This document shows, one piece after another, positions 1 through 9,341 of a stretch of 64,000 nt of DNA. The notes under the pieces are model-generated. The model did not search any database. It saw nothing but the letters and a program-made list of their open reading frames with translations, and was not told the DNA's origin. The translations under genes and the position numbers were made by a program. The DNA is from DATBGO01 sp963785765 (lineage in GTDB: Bacteria > Actinomycetota > Actinomycetes > Streptosporangiales > Streptosporangiaceae), in contig CAWAWM010000009.1 of assembly GCA_963785765.1 (NCBI GenBank), forward strand, positions 124,001-188,000, read 5' to 3'. Numbering within the stretch: position 1 is the stretch's first letter; the number at the start of each line of letters is the position of its first letter.

Positions 1-791
1 GCTGCTCCTTCGGTAGCTGGCCTGGTGGCCAGCAAGTTGCGCAGGGCGCCAAGTTCCGCTGCCGACGGCGCCGCGATCGTGTTCAGGGCCGCCGAGACCT
101 GCAGGTCCCAGCCGGTATTCTGGTTGACTTCCGGAACGGATATTCCCGGGTATATCCCGGTGAGCAGGAGTTCGGAGGTCGCCGGGTCGGGCTCAAAAAC
201 CCCCAGGTCCGTAATGATCTTCAACGGGCCGGCGCCGGTCAGCCCCAGCCGCTTCCTGCTGCCCGGGCCATCGCCGAACCCGACCGAGGTGATGAAGTCG
301 ACCCGGTCCACGAAAGTCCGCCGCGTCTGCCGGACGATCACGATCACCTCACGGCAGGACGCGGCGATCTCCGGCGCGCCGCCCGCCCCCGGCAGCCGGG
401 CCTTCGGCGCGGCGTAATCGGCCCCGATCATCGTGGTGTTGATATTGCCGAACCTGTCGATCTGCGCGGCGCCCAGGAAGCCGATGTCGATCCGGCCAGG
501 CTGCAGCCAGTAATTGAAGATCTCCGGCACGCCGACCACCGTGTCGGCCGTCTCGGCGAGTATCCCGTCCCCGATGGACAGCGGCAGCCACGGCGGCTTC
601 GCGCCGATGGTGCCGGACTCGTAGATCAGGACCAGGTCGGGAGCGTGGGCCGCGCGGGCCAGGTTGGCGGCCGCACTGGGCAAGCCGATGCCGACGAAGC
701 AGGTCATCCGGTCAGCGAGCAGCCGGGCCGCCGTCACCGTCATGATCTCATCTGGCACATACCCGGGCGCCGTCGCGCTGCCGCGCGTCAC
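1..791 (-). CDS. pcaJ: 3-oxoadipate CoA-transferase subunit B (partial, runs off left edge)
   Basis: Beta subunit of a two-subunit family I CoA-transferase, which would move CoA from succinyl-CoA to 3-oxoadipate in the cytoplasm. The first 263 residues are in the window and no stop appears before base 1. The YESGTIG motif near residue 60 carries the glutamate that forms the acyl-CoA intermediate in this family. The later stretch GAAQIDRFGNINTT is also typical. The GTG start overlaps the stop of the upstream subunit gene (GTGA, bases 788-791), so translation is probably coupled. The pcaI/pcaJ assignment rests on the pobA-pcaB-pcaC neighbours. By sequence alone, a glutaconate- or steroid-type CoA-transferase would also fit. 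Confidence 0.87.
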   Translation of the reverse strand, partial: MTRGSATAPGYVPDEIMTVTAARLLADRMTCFVGIGLPSAAANLARAAHAPDLVLIYESGTIGAKPPWLPLSIGDGILAETADTVVGVPEIFNYWLQPGRIDIGFLGAAQIDRFGNINTTMIGADYAAPKARLPGAGGAPEIAASCREVIVIVRQTRRTFVDRVDFITSVGFGDGPGSRKRLGLTGAGPLKIITDLGVFEPDPATSELLLTGIYPGISVPEVNQNTGWDLQVSAALNTIAAPSAAELGALRNLLATRPATEGA

Positions 792-1636
792 GGCCTGGCG
801 CCCGGGCTCGCGGCGGCCGTCCCGGCCGGGCCGGCGGCGTAGACGTGGTCGGCCAGCCACTGGCTGAAGCGCTCCCGATCCCGGCTTATCGCGTCCCAGG
901 CCACGTAGAAGTCGTTGTCGCGGGCCGTATAGCCGAGCGCGTAGGACGGGTGCGCGCCACCGGGCACCAGCGCCACGTAACTGACCGCCCAGGACGGCAG
1001 CACGACGGCTCCCGGCCGGGGGTCGAGGACATCCACGATCTCCTCCACGGTGACGACCGACCGGCGCGCCGCGAGCACGGCTTCTTTCTGGACCCCGGTG
1101 ATCCCCCAGAACTGGACGTTGCCCGCGCGATCGCAGCGCTGCGCGTGGATCACCGCCACGTCGGGCCGCAGCGCGGCCACCGCGGTCAGGGTCTCGCCGG
1201 TGAACGGGCAGTTGATCTCGGTGATGTTGGGGGTCTGGGCGGTCAGGCCGGTACCCCGGTAGCCGCGCAGCACCGCGAACGGCAGGCCAGAAGCCCCGGC
1301 CACATAGCGGTTGGCCATCCCGGCGTGGCTGTGCTCTTCGAGCTCCAGCGGGGCCGGCCAGGCGTGCTCCACCGCGTCCCTGAACCGGTGCAGCGATCCG
1401 ATCCCCGGATTGCCGCCCCAGGAAAACACCAGCTTGCGCGCGCAGCCCGCGCCGATCATCTGGTCGTAGATGACATCCGGGGTCATCCGGATCAGGGTGA
1501 GATCGTGCCGCCGCTGCCGGATCACCTCGTGCCCGGCAGCGTGCGGGATCAGGTGGGTGAAGCCCTCCATCGCGACGCTGTCGCGATCATGGATCGCCGA
1601 GTCAATGGCAGCAGCCAGCGTCACTATCTGCGCCAT
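788..1636 (-). CDS. pcaI: 3-oxoadipate CoA-transferase subunit A
   Basis: Alpha subunit (282 aa) partnering the following gene. It shows the SWGGNPG glycine-rich CoA-binding segment near residue 73, then EEHSHAGMANRYVAGASGLPF and a C-terminal VVTVEEIVD typical of actinobacterial PcaI and glutaconate-transferase alpha chains. The ATG start is followed by AQIVTLAAAI, the usual N-terminus. It lies 140 bp downstream of pcaC and overlaps pcaJ by 4 bp. The reaction is 3-oxoadipate plus succinyl-CoA to 3-oxoadipyl-CoA plus succinate, the step before thiolase PcaF, which is not in this window. The C-terminal 15 residues are alanine/glycine-rich and not conserved. Confidence 0.85.
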   Translation of the reverse strand: MAQIVTLAAAIDSAIHDRDSVAMEGFTHLIPHAAGHEVIRQRRHDLTLIRMTPDVIYDQMIGAGCARKLVFSWGGNPGIGSLHRFRDAVEHAWPAPLELEEHSHAGMANRYVAGASGLPFAVLRGYRGTGLTAQTPNITEINCPFTGETLTAVAALRPDVAVIHAQRCDRAGNVQFWGITGVQKEAVLAARRSVVTVEEIVDVLDPRPGAVVLPSWAVSYVALVPGGAHPSYALGYTARDNDFYVAWDAISRDRERFSQWLADHVYAAGPAGTAAASPGARP

Positions 1637-1776
1637 GCTTCACCAGCCCCTGCGCCATCCACCGCCAGTCGCCCGCGTCGTGCACCACCCGTGTCCGGTG
1701 CCCCGCAGCGCTGGTCTCGTCGCGAGATTACCGAAACGATATCGACAACCGACCGCTACGTGCACACCTGTACGAA

Positions 1777-2183
1777 TTACGACCCGCCATCGGCCCCGGC
1801 TGACGCGAGCGTCCGCTGCGCGATCGCGAACGCCCGGTTGGCGGCCGGCACTCCCGCATACACCGCGACCTGCAGCAGCACTTCCTGGATCTGCGCCGGG
1901 GTCAGGCCGTTGCGCAGCGCCCCCCGCACGTGCATCGCGAGTTCCTCATCTTGCCGCAGGACCGCCAGCGCGGTCAGCGTGATGATGCTGCGTTCCGCCT
2001 TGGTCAGCCCGGGCCGGCCCAGATCTCGCCCCACGCGTACCTGGTGATGAAGTCCTGGAACGGCGCGGTGAACTCGGTTGTGCCCGCCACCGCCCGGTCA
2101 ACGTGCGCGTCGCCGAGGACATCCCTGCGGGCCCGCATCCCCTGCTCGGCGATCTCCTGATTCGTCCGGCCCTGCTGGGTCAC
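1777..2183 (-). pseudogene. pcaC: 4-carboxymuconolactone decarboxylase, interrupted by one frame break
   Basis: Two reading frames together make a complete PcaC of about 135 aa. From GTG 2183 (preceded by a GGAAGGAAGG ribosome site) the first frame reads TQQGRTNQEIAEQGM and continues to FITRYAWGEIWAGPG, then stops. The second frame continues with RPGLTKAERSIITLTALAVL and QIQEVLLQVAVYAGVPAANRA to 1777. Adding one C/G near 2011-2020 joins them as GEIWARPGL, the normal family sequence. The enzyme decarboxylates 4-carboxymuconolactone to 3-oxoadipate enol-lactone. It is a stand-alone gene here, whereas many actinobacteria carry a PcaD-PcaC fusion (PcaL). The lesion is probably a sequencing error, because both halves are well conserved. 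Confidence 0.8.
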
Positions 2184-2239
2184 CCTGGTACCTTCCTTCC
2201 GTCGTCAGCTGCCCTTCCGTCGTCAGCTGCCCTGGTTCC

Positions 2240-3667
2240 TTAACGTGCCGCCTGCTGCCGGTGCGCGGCCAGGGCGCCGGCCACGAACCGCCGGGACGCG
2301 CCCAGGTAGCGGGCCGGATCGAGGGCCGCGTCGATGGCCGCGGCAAGCTGCGGCGAGCCGGCCACCGCAGCGGGCTGCTGCGGGCTGGAATCCGGGCTGG
2401 TCAGCTGCCGGGCCAGCGCGGGCGAGTCAAGCAGCGCAGCGCGCAGTGGCAGGCCCGCGGCCGCGGCGGCGGCGCTCAGTTCGGCCACGACCTGGTGTGC
2501 CGCCACCGGGCCGAGCGTCGGCGCCAGCAGGTCCGCCACCCGGGCCGCCATCGGGAAGCCGCCCGCCGCGTCGAGATTCGCGCGCATCCGGTCCGCGTCG
2601 ACCCGCAGCCCGGTCAGTAGCTCGGCGGTCCATCGCGCCGCGGAGCCGGTCAGGCCGAGCAGGTCGGCCAGCGGTTCCCACTCCGCATGCCAGGCGCCCG
2701 CGGCCCGCTGGAGTTCCTGCTCCCCGGCCGCGGCCAGGGTGGCCAGCAGCCCGGGCGCGCGCCTGGTGCAGCCGAGGATGACCACCGAGGCCACGGGATT
2801 GCGCTTGTGCGGCATGGCAGACGAGGCGCCCTGTCGCACCTCGCCGGGCGGGCTCGCCGCGGCTGGCCCCTCGGCCACCTCGGCCACCTCGGCCTGGGCG
2901 AGCAGCGTGACGTCCCTGGCGACCTTGCCCACCGCGGTGCACGCCCCGGCCAGCGCGCCAGCCAGCTCGACGATCCGGAGCCTGTCGGTGTGCCAGGGCA
3001 GCACCGGGCGGGCCAGCCCGAGTTCCTCGGCCAGCAGCGCCACCACCTCGGGGCCCGCTTCCCCGAGCGGCGCCAGGGTGCCCGCCGCACCGCCGAACTG
3101 CACGGCCAGCCGGTCGGCCCGGACCCGGTGCAGCCATTCGCTGGCCTCATCGATCGAGGTCAGCCAGCCCGCCGCGACCAGCCCGAAGGTCACCGGGACC
3201 GCCTGCTGGAGCAACGTCCGGCCGATCATGATGGTGCCGGCCTGCGCCGCGGCGAGATCCGCCGCGGCGGTGGCGGCGCCGGCCAGGTCAGCCAGCACGC
3301 CATCGAGCGCCCGGCGCGCCACCAGCATGGCCGCCGTGTCCATGATGTCCTGGCTGGTCGCGCCCCGATGCACGGCGGCGGCGGCCTGGTCGGGCAGCAT
3401 CGAGGTCAGCGCCCGCACCAGCGCGGGCACCGGATTCCCGGTCCGGGCCGCCTGGCGCCCCAGCTCCGCGGGGTCAAATCGATCCGCCCGCGCGGCCGCC
3501 GTGACGTCGGCGCCCGTACCAGCCGCGGCGAGCCCGGCCCGCTCCAGCGCGCGCGTCAGCGCCGCCTCGGTATCGAGCATGGCCTGCAGCCAGGCGAGAT
3601 CACCGACGTCGGCGGCGCCGTGCCCGAAAAGATCACTGAACAGGCCGCTGTTACCGAAACTGCTCAC
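2240..3667 (-). CDS. pcaB: 3-carboxy-cis,cis-muconate cycloisomerase
   Basis: Fumarase/aspartase superfamily enzyme of about 475 aa that lactonises 3-carboxymuconate. The superfamily signature SSAMPHKRNPVAS is intact near residue 280. The N-terminal helix DLAWLQAMLDTEAALTRALERAGL and the segment GATSQDIMDTAAML (first catalytic region) are also present. GTG 3667 puts the start close to the usual N-terminus; another GTG at 3685 would add six residues. The gene follows pobA by 84 bp and precedes pcaC by 56 bp on the same strand, so it is probably cotranscribed. The cycloisomerase fits a protocatechuate 3,4-cleavage route, but the dioxygenase pcaHG is not in the window. Confidence 0.9.
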   Translation of the reverse strand: MSSFGNSGLFSDLFGHGAADVGDLAWLQAMLDTEAALTRALERAGLAAAGTGADVTAAARADRFDPAELGRQAARTGNPVPALVRALTSMLPDQAAAAVHRGATSQDIMDTAAMLVARRALDGVLADLAGAATAAADLAAAQAGTIMIGRTLLQQAVPVTFGLVAAGWLTSIDEASEWLHRVRADRLAVQFGGAAGTLAPLGEAGPEVVALLAEELGLARPVLPWHTDRLRIVELAGALAGACTAVGKVARDVTLLAQAEVAEVAEGPAAASPPGEVRQGASSAMPHKRNPVASVVILGCTRRAPGLLATLAAAGEQELQRAAGAWHAEWEPLADLLGLTGSAARWTAELLTGLRVDADRMRANLDAAGGFPMAARVADLLAPTLGPVAAHQVVAELSAAAAAAGLPLRAALLDSPALARQLTSPDSSPQQPAAVAGSPQLAAAIDAALDPARYLGASRRFVAGALAAHRQQAAR

Positions 3668-3751
3668 GGTCCCCGATCCTGCCACGCCGGGCCCGACCCG
3701 ATCAGGACCGGCCGACGAAGGCAGCCAGCGCCGGCCGCACGTATCTGCCGG

Positions 3752-4927
3752 TCAGCGGCGATTCAGGCCGACGTAGTTCTCCGCCAGCGAGGTGGCGGCC
3801 GCGTCCGAGCTACACACATAGTCAAGGTAGGAACGCTGCAGCCGGCGGTCATAGGAGTCGCTGGAGCCGAAGCTGTGCAGCAGGGTGGTCAGCCACCAGG
3901 AGAACTGCTGGACCCGCCAGACCCGGCGCAGGCAGGCCGCCGAGTACTGATCCAGCAGGTCCTCGTCGCCGCCTGCGTACCAGGCGCCGAGCGCCTCAGC
4001 GAGCAGCGTGACGTCGAAAACCGCCAGGTTCAGCCCCTTGGCTCCGGTCGGCGGCACGATGTGCGCCGCATCACCGGCCAGGAACAGCCGGCCGAATTGC
4101 ATCGGCTCGGTGACGAAACTGCGCATCGGGGTGATGCCCTTCTCCAGCACCGGCCCGGTCGCCAGGCTCCAGTCAGGCACGGTCTCCAGCCTGGCCCGCA
4201 GTTCTGCCCAGATCCGCTCATCAGGCCAGGCGCCGATCTGCTCGTCGGGGGCGACCTGCAGGTAGAACCGGCTGAGCGCGGGGCTGCGCATGCTATGCAA
4301 CGCGAAACCGCGGTCGTTGTTCGCATAGACCAGCTCGGCCGAGGACGGCGCCACCTCGGCCAGCACCCCGAGCCAGCCGAACGGGTAGGTCCGGTCGAAG
4401 AAGCGCAGTACGCCCGCCGGGATGGCGTCGCGGCAGACACCGTGAAAGCCGTCGCACCCCGCCACGAAGTCTGCCCGCAGCGACACCCGCCGCGACTGGT
4501 GCGTGAATGACACCTCAGGATGCGGGGTATCGGCACCGGCCAGCACCACGTCGCTGACCTCGAAGCGGAGCTGGCCGTCCGCCTCGAGCCTGGCCGCGAT
4601 CAGGTCCTTGACTAGTTCCTGCTGGCCGTACACGGTGATCGCCCGGCCGGGCAGCAGCCGCTCGAAGGCGATCCGGTGGCGCTGCCCGCCGAACCTGAGC
4701 TCGATGCCGTGATGCACCATGCCCTCGCGCAGCAGCCGCTCCCCCACCCCGCAGGTGACCAGCGTGTCCACCGTCCCCTGTTCCAGGACTCCGGCGCGGA
4801 CCCGATGCTCGACGTAGTCCCGGCTGCGCGCCTCGACGATGACCGAGGAGATGCCGCCCAGATGCAGCAGATGGGACAGCAGCAGCCCGGCCGGCCCGGC
4901 CCCGACGATCGCAACCTGCGTGCGCAC
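3752..4927 (-). CDS. pobA: 4-hydroxybenzoate 3-monooxygenase
   Basis: FAD-dependent aromatic hydroxylase (391 aa; family about 394) that converts 4-hydroxybenzoate to protocatechuate using NAD(P)H and O2. The FAD fingerprint VAIVGAGPAGLLLSHLL is at the N-terminus, the DG motif GCDGFHGVCR near residue 160 and the GD motif LAGDAAHIVPPTGAKGLNLA near residue 285. RVRAGVLEQGTVDTL is characteristic of PobA within the flavoprotein group. The GTG start has GGAAGGAG about 7 nt upstream. It is the first gene of the apparent pobA-pcaB-pcaC-pcaI-pcaJ transcript and is divergent from gabT. No pobR-type regulator is adjacent. Confidence 0.93.
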   Translation of the reverse strand: MRTQVAIVGAGPAGLLLSHLLHLGGISSVIVEARSRDYVEHRVRAGVLEQGTVDTLVTCGVGERLLREGMVHHGIELRFGGQRHRIAFERLLPGRAITVYGQQELVKDLIAARLEADGQLRFEVSDVVLAGADTPHPEVSFTHQSRRVSLRADFVAGCDGFHGVCRDAIPAGVLRFFDRTYPFGWLGVLAEVAPSSAELVYANNDRGFALHSMRSPALSRFYLQVAPDEQIGAWPDERIWAELRARLETVPDWSLATGPVLEKGITPMRSFVTEPMQFGRLFLAGDAAHIVPPTGAKGLNLAVFDVTLLAEALGAWYAGGDEDLLDQYSAACLRRVWRVQQFSWWLTTLLHSFGSSDSYDRRLQRSYLDYVCSSDAAATSLAENYVGLNRR

Positions 4928-5296
4928 GCACCACTCCTTCCGCCCGGCCGCGGCGGCCGGGGGACCGTGACCGACTCAGAGGATAAGCCGCCCGTTGGTG
5001 CCGAAATCCGGCGGGTCACTTAACCAGGCTCAGTACTGATATTCCGGTCTCGCCAGTCCCGCTCCACCAGACCGGCGCCTTCAGCCCCGCCGGGCCCGCC
5101 CCATGATCTGCGCGATCACCGGGCCCTTGGCCCCGGCGTAGTTCAGGTCCGGCCAGGTCCGCCCGGCCAGGTCCCTCGGCGGGTGCCAGCCCGTCGCGAC
5201 CGCACTTGCGCGCGGTCCTCCTCGCCGCCCGGCCACGCGTGGTGACCTGGCCCGTCCGCCCTCAGACTGCGGCTGCGCTAGGTCTATTGTCTCGGT
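4928..5296. promoter_or_regulatory. Divergent intergenic region between pobA and gabT
   Basis: 369 bp with no convincing gene. It must hold the pobA promoter (leftward) and the gabT promoter (rightward). On the gabT side TATTGT at 5285-5290 lies exactly 6 nt before ATG 5297, which predicts a leaderless mRNA; no ribosome site is visible there. On the minus strand about 5081-5200 encodes a short coding-like tail ending in GPVIAQIMGRARRG and a stop. I could not assign it to any family. Confidence 0.5.
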
Positions 5297-6655
5297 ATGG
5301 AACTGCACGCATCCCCGCCCGGCGGTCCTGCGCTCGCCCAGGAACGCCGCCTCGTTACCGAGATCCCCGGGCCCGCCTCGCGGGAACTGCTGGACCGGCG
5401 CCAGCGCAGCGTCGCCCGCGGGCTCAGCCACGTCCTGCCGGTGTTCGTGACGGCCGCTGGCGGCGGCGTGGTCATCGACGCGGACGGCAACTCGCTGATC
5501 GACTTCGGCTCCGGGATCGCCGTGACCTCGGTGGGCAACAGCGCCGAGCTGGTCGTGCAGCGGGTCACCGAACAGGTCGCGAGGTTCACGCACACCTGTT
5601 TCATGGTCGCCCCTTATGAGGGGTACGTCGCGGTCTGCGAGGAGCTCAACCGGGTCACCCCCGGCGACCACGACAAGCGGTCGGCGCTGTTCAACTCGGG
5701 AGCCGAGGCCGTCGAGAACGCGGTCAAGATCGCCCGGCACGCGACCGGCAGGTCCGCGGTGGTGGTCTTCGATCACGCCTACCACGGCCGGACCAACCTG
5801 ACCATGGCGATGACCGCCAAGAACATGCCCTACAAGCAGGGTTTCGGGCCGTTCGCCTCGGATGTCTACCGGGTGCCGATGGCCTACCCGCTGCGCTGGC
5901 CTGGCGGTCCGGCCCGGTGCGCGGCCGAGGCGCTCGACGTGGTGACCGGGCTGATCCACACCCAGGTCGGCGAGCAGAACGTCGCGGCCGTAGTGATCGA
6001 GCCCATCCAGGGTGAAGGCGGATTCATCGTGCCGCCCGACGGATTCCTGCCCAGCCTGGCGGCGTTCTGCAAGGAGCACGGCATCGTGCTGGTCGCGGAC
6101 GAGATCCAGTCCGGATTCTGCCGGTCCGGCGACTGGTTCGCCTGCGATCACGAAGGCGTCGTCCCTGATCTGGTCACCACGGCCAAGGGCATCGCAGGCG
6201 GGCTGCCGCTGGCTGGCGTGACCGGGCGGGCCGAGATGATGGACGCCGTGCACCCGGGCGGGATCGGCGGGACCTACGGCGGCAACCCGGTCGCGTGCGC
6301 GGCGGCCCTGGGCGCGATCGAGACCATGGGCAAGGAAGACCTGCCCGCCGCGGCCCGCCGGATCGGCGACATCATGCTGCCCAGGCTGCGCGAGCTGGCG
6401 CAGGCCTATCCCGTGATCGGCGACGTGCGCGGCCGTGGCGCGATGCTGGCCGTCGAACTCGTCCAGCCAGGCACCCTGGTACCCGATGCCGCGGCGGCGG
6501 CCCAGGTGGCCAAGTCCTGTCATGCGGCCGGGCTGGTCGTGCTCACCTGCGGCACCTTCGGCAACGTGCTGCGCTTCCTGCCGCCACTGGTGATCGGCGA
6601 GGAGCTGCTGACCGAAGGGCTGTCGATCCTGGCCGACGCGTTCGCCAGCCTGTAG
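5297..6655 (+). CDS. gabT: 4-aminobutyrate aminotransferase (class III, PLP)
   Basis: Class III PLP aminotransferase of 452 aa, most like actinobacterial GabT (GABA plus 2-oxoglutarate to succinate semialdehyde plus glutamate). It has LFNSGAEAVENAVKIAR for cofactor binding, VIEPIQGEGGF, VADEIQSGFCRSG and TTAKGIAGGLPL; the lysine at residue 297 would form the Schiff base. The ATG has no Shine-Dalgarno but sits 6 nt after a TATTGT box, so translation is probably leaderless. It stands alone, divergent from pobA. No succinate semialdehyde dehydrogenase is next to it, but an aminobutyraldehyde dehydrogenase and another aminotransferase lie near 19-22 kb and could supply GABA from putrescine. Confidence 0.88.
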   Translation: MELHASPPGGPALAQERRLVTEIPGPASRELLDRRQRSVARGLSHVLPVFVTAAGGGVVIDADGNSLIDFGSGIAVTSVGNSAELVVQRVTEQVARFTHTCFMVAPYEGYVAVCEELNRVTPGDHDKRSALFNSGAEAVENAVKIARHATGRSAVVVFDHAYHGRTNLTMAMTAKNMPYKQGFGPFASDVYRVPMAYPLRWPGGPARCAAEALDVVTGLIHTQVGEQNVAAVVIEPIQGEGGFIVPPDGFLPSLAAFCKEHGIVLVADEIQSGFCRSGDWFACDHEGVVPDLVTTAKGIAGGLPLAGVTGRAEMMDAVHPGGIGGTYGGNPVACAAALGAIETMGKEDLPAAARRIGDIMLPRLRELAQAYPVIGDVRGRGAMLAVELVQPGTLVPDAAAAAQVAKSCHAAGLVVLTCGTFGNVLRFLPPLVIGEELLTEGLSILADAFASL

Positions 6656-6656
6656 G

Positions 6657-6772
6657 CGGGCCCGCGCGCCGGTGGGCGGGCCGTCCGCGCGCCGGTTGAC
6701 GGGCCGCCCTCGCGCCGGTTGGCGGGCCGCCCTCGCGCGCCGGTTGGCGGGTCGCCTCGCGCGGACGCTAGA
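6657..6772. repeat. Minisatellite after gabT (about 23-bp units)
   Basis: About four imperfect copies of a unit resembling GCGCCGGTTGGCGGGCCGCC begin 2 bp after the gabT stop. The units contain GGCGGGCC and are self-complementary enough to form GC-rich hairpins, so the array may help end transcription. It is one of several arrays in the window placed at gene 3' ends. Confidence 0.7.
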
Positions 6773-6860
6773 TCCGCGTGCTCCGCGGCGCCGGAGTCAC
6801 CTGATCATGGTCTGGGCTGAGCCGCGCTGATCGCGGCGGGCCGGGCTGCCTAATTGCCCA

Positions 6861-6896
6861 TTGACCGGTGTGACCAGTGATGTTACTGGTTAGTAA
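6861..6896 (+). promoter_or_regulatory. Promoter/operator-like region of the SGNH esterase
   Basis: TTGACC at 6861-6866 could be a -35 box, with TTACTG at 6883 as a weak -10. Two overlapping perfect inverted repeats lie in and after the spacer: ACCAGT-N6-ACTGGT (6873-6890) and TTACT-GGTT-AGTAA (6883-6896). That arrangement is typical of a repressor site. No cognate regulator is adjacent. Confidence 0.4.
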
Positions 6897-6936
6897 ATCC
6901 CGTTATCTGGTGCTGGGCCACGCAAGGAGACTGCCT

Positions 6937-7758
6937 GTGCTGCTACGTGTCATTCCCCGGCATCGTTTCGTTCTCGCAGTCATCACGGCGGCCGCCGCAG
7001 CCCTGGCCGCCCTGGCCATCGCGGCACCAGCAGCCGCCCAGAGCCAGGTCAACTACGTCGCGCTCGGCGATTCGTACTCTTCGGGGGTCGGCGCCGGGAA
7101 TTACTACAGCTCCAGCGGATCGTGCGACCGCAGCGCCAACGCCTACTCGGCGCTGTGGGCGGCCGCCCACGATCCCGCGTCCTACCTGTCGGTGGCCTGT
7201 TCCGGCGCGACGACCAGCACCGTCATCAGCAGCCAGCTGTCCGCGCTCAGCGCCGGCACCACGCTGGTCTCGATCACGATCGGCGGGAACGACGTCGGCT
7301 TCACCAACGTCATGGAGAGCTGCGTCGTATTCTCCACCAGCACGTGCGTCAGCGCGATCGGCACCGCAGAGCGCGAGATGACCGCCGACCTGCCCGGCGA
7401 GCTGGACAACGTGCTGTCCGCGATCGCCGCGCACGCCCCGAACGCGCGGGTGGTGGTGCTCGACTACCCGCAGCTCTACGACCTGGCCAGGTCGTCGTCG
7501 TGCATCGGCCTCAGCAACACCGACCGCACCGATCTCAACCAGGCGGCCAATGAGCTCGACAGCCAGATCCAGGCCGCGGCCGGGCGCTACGACGACGTGT
7601 TCGCCGACGTCCGCGGGCAGTTCGCCGGTCAGCAGATCTGTGACTCAGGCAGCTGGCTGCACTCGGTGGACTGGTTCGACCTGAGCGTGTCGTATCACCC
7701 CACGGCATCCGGCCAGTCGGGCGGCTACTACCCGGTGTTCAGCCAGTACGCCAGCTGA
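6937..7758 (+). CDS. Secreted SGNH-hydrolase esterase/lipase
   Basis: Exported SGNH/GDSL hydrolase (273 aa from GTG 6937). This start is chosen because AAGGAGA lies 6 nt upstream; a longer frame opens at 6877 but lacks a ribosome site. Residues 1-34 form a Sec signal peptide (RHRFVLAVITAAAAALAALA, then APAAA). After it come block I GDSYSSG with nucleophile Ser46, block II SVACSGATTS, block III ITIGGNDVGF and block V with the catalytic histidine in SVSYHPT. Several cysteines suggest disulphides outside the cell. The architecture resembles Streptomyces extracellular esterases/lipases acting on acyl esters; the substrate is unknown. Confidence 0.85.
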   Translation: MLLRVIPRHRFVLAVITAAAAALAALAIAAPAAAQSQVNYVALGDSYSSGVGAGNYYSSSGSCDRSANAYSALWAAAHDPASYLSVACSGATTSTVISSQLSALSAGTTLVSITIGGNDVGFTNVMESCVVFSTSTCVSAIGTAEREMTADLPGELDNVLSAIAAHAPNARVVVLDYPQLYDLARSSSCIGLSNTDRTDLNQAANELDSQIQAAAGRYDDVFADVRGQFAGQQICDSGSWLHSVDWFDLSVSYHPTASGQSGGYYPVFSQYAS

Positions 7759-7830
7759 TCCGTCAGGTCATCCTTTCCAGGCCAGCATGTCGACGTACAC
7801 CGCGGCTCGACGGCTTGGCACGCGTTTCCG

Positions 7831-9341
7831 TTAGCTGTTGACCGGGAATCCGAGGTTGACGCCACCGTGGCTGGGGTCGAGCCAGCGCGAGGTGACGGCC
7901 TTGCCCCGAGTGTAGAAGTGCACGCCCTCGGTGCCGTGCACGTGGGTGTCGCCGAACAGCGACGACTTCCAGCCGCCGAACGAGTAGAACGCCATCGGCA
8001 CCGGGATCGGCACGTTGACGCCGACCATCCCGACCTCGACCTCGTGGGTGAACCGGCGGGCGGCACCCCCGTCATTGGTGAAGATCGCCGTCCCGTTGCC
8101 GTACGGGTTCCCGCTGACCACCGAGACCGCCTCGGTGTAGCTGGGCGCCCTGACCACGGACAGCACCGGCCCGAAGATCTCGTCGGCGTAGCAGCTCATC
8201 TCCGGCGTCACCTGATCAAGCACGCTCGGTCCCAGCCAGAACCCGTCCGCCGAGCCGCCGCTGACCGGGTGCTGGCGGCCGTCCACGGCCAGCACCGCTC
8301 CTTCGGCCACGCCGGTGTCGAGGTAGGAGGCGACCTTGTCCCGGTGCGCACCGGTGACCAGCGGCCCCATCTCGGACCGCTCGTCGTCGCCGGGGCCGAC
8401 CCGCAGCCGCGCCACCCGCTCGGCGATCTTGGCCACCAGCTCGTCGCCGACCGGATCGACGGCGACCACGACCGAGATCGCCATGCACCGCTCCCCCGCC
8501 GAGCCGAAGCCCGCCGACACCGCCGCGTCGGCGGCCAGGTCGAGATCGGCGTCGGGGAGGACCACCATATGGTTCTTGGCCCCGCCCAGGGCCTGGACCC
8601 GCTTGCCCGCTGAGGTTCCGGTTTCATAGATATAACGGGCCACGGGCGTCGATCCGACGAAGCTCACGGCCCGGACGTCCGGGTGCGTCAGCAGGGCGTC
8701 CACCGCGTCCTTGCCGCCCTGCACCACGTTGAACACCCCGTCAGGAAGCCCGGCCTCCGCCAGCAGCTCGGCCAGCAGCAGCGACGCCGACGGGTCCTTT
8801 TCCGAGGGCTTGAGCACGAACGAGTTGCCGCAGCCGATCGCGATGGGGAACATCCACATCGGCACCATGGCCGGGAAGTTGAACGGGGTGATGCCGGCCA
8901 CCACGCCGAGCGGCTGGCGGATCGAGTACGCGTCGACCCCTGTGGAGACGTTCTCCGAGAAGCCGCCCTTGAGCAGATGCGGAAGGCCGCAGGCGAACTC
9001 GACGACCTCGAGCCCGCGGGCCACCTCACCGGCGGCGTCGGAGGCCACCTTCCCGTGCTCGGCGCTGACCAGCGCGGCCAGCTCGCCGGCCTGGACCTGA
9101 CCAGCTCGCGGAACGAGAACAGCACCGAAGCCCGTTTGATCAGCGATGTCTCCCGCCAGGCCGGGAAGGCCGCGGCGGCCGCTTCGACCGCGGCACCCAC
9201 CTCGGCCGCGGACGCGAAGTCCACGGTCCCGGAGACCTGGCCGGTCGCCGGGTTGTAGACGTCGCCGCGGCGGGCGGGATCCGCGCCCGCCCACGGCTTG
9301 CCGCCGATCCAGTGCGAGATGTGCCTGCTGGCCTGTGACAT
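7831..9341 (-). pseudogene. mmsA: CoA-acylating methylmalonate/malonate-semialdehyde dehydrogenase, one frame break
   Basis: Aldehyde dehydrogenase family member that oxidises (methyl)malonate semialdehyde to propionyl- or acetyl-CoA. The joined product is 503 aa, the family length. From ATG 9341 frame one runs from HISHWIGGKPWAG to KRASVLFSFRELV. Frame two resumes at QAGELAALVSAEHGK and continues through GVVAGITPFNFPAMVPMWMF, the catalytic FGSAGERCMA and MVGVNVPIPVPMAFYSFGG. One missing C at about 9093 restores FRELVRSQAGELAAL. The ATG overlaps the upstream aminotransferase stop (TGATG), so the two are coupled. With the hydantoinase genes upstream, the likely job is converting malonate semialdehyde from beta-alanine to acetyl-CoA. 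Confidence 0.85.

Noticed and set aside
1637..1776. PcaR/PobR-type operator (CGATATCG and GTTTCGGTAATC) between pcaC and pcaI
   Set aside because: Weak similarity only, and it lies inside an apparent operon with no second copy before pobA.
5081..5200. Coding-like tail ending GPVIAQIMGRARRG in the pobA-gabT gap
   Set aside because: Too short and unrecognised; could be chance in GC-rich DNA. Left as a note in the intergenic entry.
5081..6523. Long open frame on the minus strand opposite gabT
   Set aside because: It is the antisense shadow of a clear aminotransferase; the translation is rich in G, R, H and D with no family motif.
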